From positions 208,910 through 272,909 of the forward strand of contig CADBDA010000001.1 of the NCBI GenBank assembly GCA_902793295.1: a DNA stretch of 64,000 nucleotides, given 5' to 3'. Shown here one piece after another: positions 58,823 through 64,000 of this stretch. How positions within the stretch are numbered: the first letter of the stretch is position 1; each line of letters opens with the position of its first letter. Origin of the DNA: an uncultured Bacteroidota bacterium. GTDB lineage: Bacteria > Bacteroidota > Bacteroidia > Bacteroidales > P3. The translations under genes and the position numbers were made by a program. The notes under the pieces were generated by a model. That model saw nothing but the letters and a program-made list of their open reading frames with translations. It did not search any database and was not told where the DNA came from.

Positions 58823-58862
58823 AATACATCATACATCTAACATCTAACATCATACATCTAAA
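58823..58862 (+). repeat. CATC heptamer spacer after the DUF4209 gene
   Basis: ACATCATACATCTAACATCTAACATC and CATACATCTAA, with a 7-base period in most of its length. Confidence 0.7.
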
Positions 58863-59070
58863 GCGGCCTCCCGGTCTTTACGCGCAGCTGGGGAGTTGCG
58901 AAAAGCGAGAGGAGAGCAAACTTGTTTGTTATCCCGAGCCAAAGCAACGTAGACGAAAGTCAGCCGCTATCAGGGGCTGAAAGGTCTTCCGCACAGCCTG
59001 GAAGCCCCCAAATATGAGGAAAGATAGTCCCGCTGGTCTCTCATACATTGGTTCAATCCCCAGCGGGCTT
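58863..59070 (+). ncRNA. GC-rich folded non-coding stretch upstream of the acyl-modification operon
   Basis: A GC-rich island between AT-rich genes. Stems seen: CAGCC (58961-58965) with GGCTG (58975-58979), and CCCGCTGG (59029-59036) with CCAGCGGG (59060-59067), plus complementary GCGCAGCT/AGTTGCG parts near 58881-58900. A GTTCAATCC segment recalls a tRNA T-loop but the flanks do not pair as a tRNA. No promoter or poly-T is convincing, so it is only a candidate structured RNA or a decayed repeat. Confidence 0.35.
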
Positions 59071-59132
59071 GCCTGATAAAATTAAAGATATTTAATGAAT
59101 TAAGATATTGTCTAACTTAAAATTTATAAAAA

Positions 59133-59369
59133 ATGGAATTGAAGGAATTTTTCGAAAACTTTGCTGAAGTTATGGATTTGGACGATGCCAACTCATTGTC
59201 TGAAAACACTGAATTTAAAGAATTAGAGGAGTGGTCTTCGTTATCTGCTCTTGGTTTGATGGCAATGATTGATGAGCAATATGGCGTATCATTGACAGCA
59301 GCTGACATTAGAGGCTCAAAAACAATCGGTGACATTATTGAGAAGATAAAGAGCCATAGTAATGAGTAA
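59133..59369 (+). CDS. Acyl carrier protein (first)
   Basis: 78 residues, acidic and helical: 'LKEFFENFAEVMDLDDANSL', 'NTEFKELEEWSSLSALGLMA', 'AADIRGSKTIGDIIEKIKSH'. The Ser of 'EEWSSLSALG' is the expected phosphopantetheine site (in place of the usual DSL). It carries acyl intermediates as a thioester. Overlap of 8 bases with the reductase that follows shows an operon. Confidence 0.8.
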   Translation: MELKEFFENFAEVMDLDDANSLSENTEFKELEEWSSLSALGLMAMIDEQYGVSLTAADIRGSKTIGDIIEKIKSHSNE

Positions 59370-60108
59370 TCCATTCTCACTTGTTGACAAAACCATATTG
59401 GTAACGGGGGCTTCTTCCGGTATCGGTAAAGCTACGGCTATCGAGTGCTCAAAAATGGGTGCTAAAATGGTTATAACAGGTCGTAATGAGTTACGATTAC
59501 AAGAGACTATGCAGTTGTTGGAGGGTGAAGGCCATCAGATGATTGTGGCTGACCTTACCAAAGAAGATGATTTGAATAGTATTGCCGAGCAATGCCCGCT
59601 CATTGAAGGGTTAGTAAACAATGCAGGTAGCACTATCATGGTGCCTACCCAGTTTATCTCTCGAGAGAAACTGCAACAGGTACTTGAAGTGAATACCATA
59701 GCACCAATTCTTCTTACTCAAATATTTGTCAAGAAGAAGAAAATAGCCAAAGGTGCATCCATCGTTTTTACAGATTCGATTTCTGGAGTGAAGATAGCTT
59801 CACCTGGCAATGTGTTATATTCAACATCCAAATCTGCCATTTATGGTTTTGTAAAGAATGCTGCTCTTGACTTGGCTGGCAAAAAAATTCGCGTAAACGC
59901 TGTTTGTCCCGGTATGATTGACACTCACATTTTAGATGATGTCAGTGTGACTTCTGAGGACATCGAAGCAGATGTTAAAAAATATCCTTTGAAAAGGTAT
60001 GGTAAACCAGAAGAGGTGGCTTATGCAATAATTTATTTTTTGAGTGATGCTTCAGCCTTTACAACTGGTTCAAGTTTAGTAATAGACGGAGGTTTTACCC
60101 TACAATAA
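59362..60108 (+). CDS. 3-oxoacyl-ACP reductase-like SDR (first)
   Basis: 248 residues. Classical short-chain dehydrogenase: NADP motif 'TILVTGASSGIGKATAIECS', 'VNNAGSTIMVP', catalytic Ser-Tyr-Lys in 'SIVFTDSISGVKIASPGN' and 'YSTSKSAIYGFVKNAALDL', and 'RVNAVCPGMIDTHILDD'. With ACP and KAS III next to it, the expected reaction is reduction of a 3-oxoacyl-ACP to the 3-hydroxyacyl-ACP. FabG-like, but a sugar or other substrate cannot be ruled out from sequence. The KAS III gene starts 5 bases on. Confidence 0.85.
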   Translation: MSNPFSLVDKTILVTGASSGIGKATAIECSKMGAKMVITGRNELRLQETMQLLEGEGHQMIVADLTKEDDLNSIAEQCPLIEGLVNNAGSTIMVPTQFISREKLQQVLEVNTIAPILLTQIFVKKKKIAKGASIVFTDSISGVKIASPGNVLYSTSKSAIYGFVKNAALDLAGKKIRVNAVCPGMIDTHILDDVSVTSEDIEADVKKYPLKRYGKPEEVAYAIIYFLSDASAFTTGSSLVIDGGFTLQ

Positions 60109-60113
60109 GTATT

Positions 60114-61163
60114 ATGAAGACGGTTATTGAAAATGTAACAATTAAAGCAGTAAATTCTTGGCTTCCAAAGACGAGAATTGAGATGACTTCTTTTAACTCA
60201 TTGTATGGTGTGGAAGAAGTAAATAGTATTATTAAAGCAACAGGTGTTGAAAGGATACGAGTTGCTGATAATGACATGACCTCTTCCGACATGTGTGTTA
60301 AGGCGGCTGAGGCATTGTTTGAACAAGAACAGTTTGATTGCTCTCAAATAGATGGTCTTGTATTTGTGTCGCAAACTACAGACTGGTTGCTACCAGCGAC
60401 CTCTATTTCCATTCAAGACCGTTTGGGTTTATCGAAAGATACGGTTTGTATAGACATACATTACGGTTGCTCTGGATATATTTATGGTATATTTCAGGCG
60501 GCCGCTTGGATTGCTTGTGGAGCCTGTAAGAATGTACTCGTTTTGGCTGGAGATACCACTTCCAGAATGATTAACCCGAACGATAAGTCTTTACGAATGG
60601 TATTTGGGGATTGTGGAACAGCCACCATTGTTTCAAAAGGTGAGGGAAAAATGGGTTTCCAAATCAATTCTGACGGAAGTGGTAGTGATAGGCTGATTGT
60701 CCCCGCTGGCGGATTCAGAACCCCTGTTAGTGAATCGACTTCTATTTTGGAATGGGATGCTGATAAAAATGGCAGAACACAGAATGATTTATTTATGGAT
60801 GGAATGGCAATTTTCAATTTTGCTATTACAAAAGTCCATAAGCAGGTGAATGCCTTGATAGAAGATATGGCGTGGAATAAAGAAGATGTGGGATTCTATG
60901 GATTGCATCAAGCCAATGAATTCATGGTAAACTATGTTCGTAAAAAACTAAAAATTGAGGCGGAATTAGCACCGGTTAACGTAAAGAACTATGGTAACAC
61001 AGGTCCTGCAACATTGCCTCTTCTCCTTTCGGATTTATGCTCAGAACCACACCAATATAATCTTCAAAAATCAATTTTGACTGGCTTCGGAGTTGGCCTC
61101 TCTTGGGGTAGTATTGCTACTGATCTTAGTGAAACAAAGTTTTATTCACCAATAAACAAGTAA
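60114..61163 (+). CDS. 3-oxoacyl-ACP synthase III-like enzyme
   Basis: 349 residues. Thiolase fold with the FabH-type triad: Cys in 'CIDIHYGCSGYIYGIFQAA', His in 'YGLHQANEFMVNYVRKKL', Asn in 'VKNYGNTGPATLPLLLSDL'. Condenses an acyl-CoA primer with malonyl-ACP to a 3-oxoacyl-ACP. The N-terminus 'NSWLPKTRIEMTSFNSLYG' is that of FabH-like proteins in surface-glycan clusters rather than of the housekeeping enzyme. Codons are AT-rich. Only one condensing enzyme and no dehydratase or enoyl reductase is visible, so a single C2 extension is likely. Confidence 0.85.
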   Translation: MKTVIENVTIKAVNSWLPKTRIEMTSFNSLYGVEEVNSIIKATGVERIRVADNDMTSSDMCVKAAEALFEQEQFDCSQIDGLVFVSQTTDWLLPATSISIQDRLGLSKDTVCIDIHYGCSGYIYGIFQAAAWIACGACKNVLVLAGDTTSRMINPNDKSLRMVFGDCGTATIVSKGEGKMGFQINSDGSGSDRLIVPAGGFRTPVSESTSILEWDADKNGRTQNDLFMDGMAIFNFAITKVHKQVNALIEDMAWNKEDVGFYGLHQANEFMVNYVRKKLKIEAELAPVNVKNYGNTGPATLPLLLSDLCSEPHQYNLQKSILTGFGVGLSWGSIATDLSETKFYSPINK

Positions 61164-61166
61164 AAA

Positions 61167-61388
61167 ATGGAACAGAAAATCTTAGAAATCATCAACGAGA
61201 TAAGAGCTGCAAAAAATCTTGAACCCGTAGCTGAATTAAAACCTGAAACACGTCTTCGCGAAGACCTTGCGTTAACCTCATTTGACTTGGCAGAACTGAC
61301 TGTCAAAATCGAAGATGAATTTGATATAGACATCTTCGAGGACGGTTTGGTGTCAACCATTGGTGAAATCTACGCAAAGCTAGCATAA
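61167..61388 (+). CDS. Acyl carrier protein (second)
   Basis: 73 residues: 'MEQKILEIINEIRAAKNLEP', 'RLREDLALTSFDLAELTVKI', 'DIFEDGLVSTIGEIYAKLA'. The Ser in 'LALTSFDLAEL' is the expected phosphopantetheine attachment point. Its stop overlaps the next gene's start by one base. Distinct from the first ACP in sequence, so the two probably serve different enzymes. Confidence 0.83.
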   Translation: MEQKILEIINEIRAAKNLEPVAELKPETRLREDLALTSFDLAELTVKIEDEFDIDIFEDGLVSTIGEIYAKLA

Positions 61389-62599
61389 TGGTGTTCCTAT
61401 ACGACAACGAAACCTATTCGTACGACGACCTGCTCCATGCCATCAGTGGCAACGGAACGTACTTCCCCTTGTATAGAACCAAGGAGTTGTTTCCGTTTTT
61501 TGCCAACATGATCAAGGCTTTGGCTGCTGGGATGCCTCTCACACTGATTGATGCCGACATCAATGCCTCTGAAATTGATGGGGTGGAGGAGAGCGACATC
61601 AATGCTGAGCAGGCTTTTGAGTCGAAGACCTATCAAAACATGGACGAGGTGGTGGCCGCTTTGCAGCAGTCGCAATCTGAAATAACTATCTTCACTTCTG
61701 GTACCACAGGGCAGCCCAAAAAAGTGGTTCACAGTATCTCAACCCTCACTCGCAATGTAAGGCTTGGCGAAAAGTATGCCGGGCAAATTTGGGCGTATGC
61801 CTACAATCCCACCCACATGGCTGGCTTGCAGGTATTCTTCCAGGCGTTTGAAAACCAGAACACGCTGGTGAATGTGTTTGGCAAACAGCGCGATGAGGTG
61901 TACCGCCAGATTGCCGACAAGCAGATAACGCATATCTCGGCCACACCTACCTTCTATCGCTTGCTCCTGCCGTTTGAGAAGAGCTATGAAAGTGTGGTAC
62001 GCATCACATTGGGTGGTGAGAAGTCCGATCAGCATTTGTATGATGCCATTGGTCAGATCTTCCCCAAGGCCAAAATCAACAATGTGTATGCTTCCACTGA
62101 AGCTGGTTCGCTGTTTGCCGCCAAAGGTGATTGCTTTCAGATACCCGAAGATATCCGTGACAAGTTTAAGGTGGTTGACGACGAGTTGCTAATTCACAAA
62201 TCGCTGTTGGGGTCTTCCGAAAGCTTCAAGTTTACGGACGATTTCTACCATTCGGGCGATTTGATTGAGTGGGTTGACAAAGAGGCTGGCTTATTCCGCT
62301 TCAAGAGCCGCAAAAACGAGCTAATCAACGTGGGTGGCTATAAGGTGAACCCGGGCGAGGTGGAAAATGCCATTATGGCTATCGAGGGTGTGCGTCAGGC
62401 TTTGGTGTATGGCAAGGCCAACTCCATTTTGGGCAATGTGCTTTGTGCCGATGTGCAGCTTGAAAATGGCTTTGCTTTGACTGAACTCGACATCAAGAAG
62501 CATTTGTCCACACAGTTGCAAGACTTCAAGATTCCCCGTAGGATTAAGTTTGTGGAGGAAATGACATTAACAAGAACAGGTAAATTGAAAAGATCATGA
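61388..62599 (+). CDS. AMP-dependent acyl-CoA/acyl-ACP synthetase (ANL superfamily)
   Basis: 403 residues, shorter than the usual 500-560, with a small N-terminal domain. P-loop 'ITIFTSGTTGQPKKVVHS'; 'ISATPTFYRLLLPFEKSYES'; 'NNVYASTEAGSLFAAKGD' (the STEAG motif); Asp in 'YHSGDLIEWVDKEAGLFRFK'; hinge and C-terminal 'SRKNELINVGGYKVNPGEVE' and catalytic Lys in 'LTRTGKLKRS'. It would activate a carboxylic acid as an acyl-AMP and load CoA or the adjacent ACP. Coupled to the second ACP and the second SDR by overlapping codons. Confidence 0.86.
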   Translation: MVFLYDNETYSYDDLLHAISGNGTYFPLYRTKELFPFFANMIKALAAGMPLTLIDADINASEIDGVEESDINAEQAFESKTYQNMDEVVAALQQSQSEITIFTSGTTGQPKKVVHSISTLTRNVRLGEKYAGQIWAYAYNPTHMAGLQVFFQAFENQNTLVNVFGKQRDEVYRQIADKQITHISATPTFYRLLLPFEKSYESVVRITLGGEKSDQHLYDAIGQIFPKAKINNVYASTEAGSLFAAKGDCFQIPEDIRDKFKVVDDELLIHKSLLGSSESFKFTDDFYHSGDLIEWVDKEAGLFRFKSRKNELINVGGYKVNPGEVENAIMAIEGVRQALVYGKANSILGNVLCADVQLENGFALTELDIKKHLSTQLQDFKIPRRIKFVEEMTLTRTGKLKRS

Positions 62600-63318
62600 A
62601 CATATTAGTTACAGGATGCTCACGAGGTGTGGGCTTGGAAATATGCAGCGTGCTGCTGCGCGAAGGCCACACGGTGTATGGCGTGGCCCGCAGTTATACC
62701 GACGAATTCATAGCCTTGGAGCAGCAATATAGCGGCAAGCTCTTTTTCAAGAGCATTGATCTTTCCGACTCGGAAGGCGCAAGGAAAAGCGTTTTCAAGG
62801 AATTCATCACCAACGATGTGGTTCTTCACGGCTATGTCAACAATGCAGCCATTGCCTACGACGACATTGTCACCAACCTGAATTTGGATCGTTTGAAAGC
62901 CATGTACGAGGTAAACGTGTTCACCCCGATGATGATAACCAAGTATGCCATCCGCAACATGCTTTTGCATAAAACCAAGGGCAGTATTATACATATCTCG
63001 TCCATCAGCGTCCACACAGGTTACAAAGGCTTGGCCATGTATGCCTCCAGCAAGGGTGCTTTGGAAGCCTTCTCGAAGGACACTGCTCGCGAGTGGGGCC
63101 CATTGGGTATCCGCAGCAATGTGGTGGTGCCAGGCTTTATGGCCACGGCCATGAGTGCCAGCCTTACCGAAGATCAGCGTGACAAGATTTATGCCCGCAC
63201 TTCGCTCAAGGCTGCAACATCAGTCAATTCGGTTGCCGAAACCGTGGCGTTCTTGCTGTCGGACAAGGCTTGCAGTATTACGGGGCAGAATGTACATGTT
63301 GATAATGGGACAATTTGA
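62596..63318 (+). CDS. SDR-family oxidoreductase (second, FabG-like)
   Basis: 240 residues. NADP motif 'MNILVTGCSRGVGLEICSVL', 'YVNNAAIAYDD', 'SIIHISSISVHTGYKGLA' with catalytic Ser, 'MYASSKGALEAFSKDTAREW' with Tyr-Lys, and 'RSNVVVPGFMATAMSASLTE'. Overlaps the ligase gene as ATGA. Lacks nothing essential for an SDR. Its partner is probably the second ACP and the ligase. Substrate unknown. Confidence 0.82.
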   Translation: MNILVTGCSRGVGLEICSVLLREGHTVYGVARSYTDEFIALEQQYSGKLFFKSIDLSDSEGARKSVFKEFITNDVVLHGYVNNAAIAYDDIVTNLNLDRLKAMYEVNVFTPMMITKYAIRNMLLHKTKGSIIHISSISVHTGYKGLAMYASSKGALEAFSKDTAREWGPLGIRSNVVVPGFMATAMSASLTEDQRDKIYARTSLKAATSVNSVAETVAFLLSDKACSITGQNVHVDNGTI

Positions 63319-63332
63319 TAAATTGAATAATT

Positions 63333-63908
63333 ATGTTGTTTAATTCCTTTGAATTTTTAATATTCTTCCCAATAGTTGCAATAATATACTTTATTATTCC
63401 CAAGAACAATTATCGCAACTATTTCTTACTCGCTGCCAGCTACTATTTCTACATGAATTGGGAGCCAGTGTATGCCCTGTTACTATTAGCCAGTACTAGC
63501 ATTACATATTTCGCAGCATTAGGAGTTAGTAAATATGCAAAACGCAGAAAACTGATATTGTGGTTAGGCGTTGTGTTTAACCTTCTGATACTGTTTTTCT
63601 TCAAGTATTTCAATTTTGCCGCTGAAAATGTAACGGCATTGTTTGGATGGTTTGGCATACAAATGCATATACCCGAATTTAAAGTGTTGCTTCCCGTTGG
63701 TATATCGTTCTACATTTTCCAAGCTTTGGGTTATATGATTGATGTATATCGGGGTGATATGAAGCCAGAGAAGAATTTTTTCACATACGCGCTCTTTGTT
63801 TCATTTTTCCCTCAATTGGTAGCTGGTCCTATCGAACGAAGCACAAACCTTTTGACACAGTTTTATGAGAAGCATAAATTTGACTCAAATAATGCTATAA
63901 CTCACTAG
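63333..63908 (+). CDS. MBOAT-family O-acyltransferase, N-terminal fragment (interrupted)
   Basis: 191 residues; full-length relatives have about 460-500. The start matches the DltB/AlgI-type MBOAT N-terminus: 'MLFNSFEFLIFFPIVAIIYF', 'NYFLLAASYYFYMNWEPVYA', 'KVLLPVGISFYIFQALGYMI' and 'FFPQLVAGPIERSTNLLTQF'. After 'FDSNNAI' the family should continue with the active-site His helices, but here the frame stops after two unrelated codons and the DNA becomes AT-rich and unlike the family. MBOAT proteins move acyl groups onto exported glycans, which fits the ACP/KAS/SDR genes upstream. The rest of the gene probably lies beyond an insertion. Confidence 0.82.
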   Translation: MLFNSFEFLIFFPIVAIIYFIIPKNNYRNYFLLAASYYFYMNWEPVYALLLLASTSITYFAALGVSKYAKRRKLILWLGVVFNLLILFFFKYFNFAAENVTALFGWFGIQMHIPEFKVLLPVGISFYIFQALGYMIDVYRGDMKPEKNFFTYALFVSFFPQLVAGPIERSTNLLTQFYEKHKFDSNNAITH

Positions 63909-64000
63909 TGTCTCTTAATTATTGTTAATTTTATTTATATTTAATTTAAGCACATTGAATTATGGAAGAGAAGTATTGTCCGGGGCTTGAATTTCGTACC
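63898..64000 (+). mobile_element. Probable left end of an insertion element, running off the window
   Basis: Sequence after the MBOAT break (TGTCTCTTAATTATTG then an AT-rich stretch) looks like a terminal inverted repeat followed by a short leader, and an ATG at 63962 opens a new frame (MEEKYCPGLEFRT) to the window edge. The second end and target duplication cannot be seen. Confidence 0.4.

Noticed and set aside
59029..59067. Possible tRNA: GTTCAATCC resembles a T-loop
   Set aside because: The stretch flanking it does not form a T-stem, and no anticodon or acceptor arms can be drawn; the main pairing is a CCCGCTGG/CCAGCGGG hairpin.

Overview
The window is a chromosomal segment from a member of the Bacteroidota, most likely Bacteroidales. 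Evidence: Bacteroidota-type promoters (TAnnTTTG -7 boxes, several with a TTTG element 18-20 nt upstream) instead of E. coli-like ones; secreted proteins ending in a type IX secretion (Por) sorting domain; a BspA-like leucine-rich repeat protein; a fimbrillin-type lipoprotein; DUF3857, DUF4105 and YARHG proteins; a fused gamma-alpha KorA subunit; and few clear Shine-Dalgarno sites. No rRNA or tRNA gene was recognised. Genus cannot be set from the sequence alone.

Layout. 1-8.9 kb: end of an AsmA/DUF748-like protein, a TerB-DnaJ protein, a leftward operon of three envelope proteins (DUF4105, transglutaminase-like, DUF3857-like), then apt and a Rossmann methyltransferase-like gene. 9-12 kb: korAB, a 2-oxoacid:ferredoxin oxidoreductase. 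12.2-15.3 kb: two large exported proteins, one with a type IX sorting domain. 15.4-21.1 kb: lipoprotein, 1-pyrroline-5-carboxylate dehydrogenase with a Lys/Ala tail, a BtuF-like binding lipoprotein, a zeta-toxin-like pair, gap. 21.5-26.7 kb: mtgA, a BspA-like type IX cargo followed by a membrane-anchored sigma factor, and xerD. 26.8-31.1 kb: sufB, a thioesterase, and copZ-copA, where CopA lacks most of its nucleotide-binding domain. 31.2-38.1 kb: DUF2147, a TonB-domain protein, a TrmH-type methyltransferase, a CGCAxxGCC protein, a CoA-transferase, an HD phosphohydrolase, a YARHG protein and an RsmI-like methylase. 38.2-50.6 kb: a PLP trans-sulfuration enzyme, elbB, a leftward operon (inner-membrane protein, beta-barrel, PHP phosphatase), a Kef-type antiporter behind a long folded leader, then CtpA-like protease, O-antigen ligase and an M16 peptidase.

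50.6-64 kb is an accessory region that starts at a strong promoter upstream of a UDP-glucose dehydrogenase. It holds a Panacea-type toxin-antitoxin pair, a four-helix-bundle (S23-like) gene with two 3' relics, a fimbrillin-like lipoprotein, a DUF4209/HEPN-like gene with a small partner, and an acyl-modification operon: two ACPs, two SDR reductases, a KAS III, an AMP-ligase and an MBOAT acyltransferase whose reading frame is broken near 63.9 kb by what looks like an insertion element. Several genes here are clearly AT-richer than the left half.

The most unusual signal is a degenerate repeat with a 7-nt period (CAGCCCT, CATCNNN, CAGACTT, TTTAACC; locally 8 nt, as AAGCAATT). It fills almost every gap from 51 to 58.9 kb, recurs at 36.3 kb, and has entered coding sequence: in frame inside UDP-glucose dehydrogenase, in frame inside the four-helix-bundle gene, and as the C-terminal tail of the HD phosphohydrolase. 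A second, GC-rich palindromic repeat occurs at 21.4 and 28.8 kb and supplies the C-terminal tail of the thioesterase.
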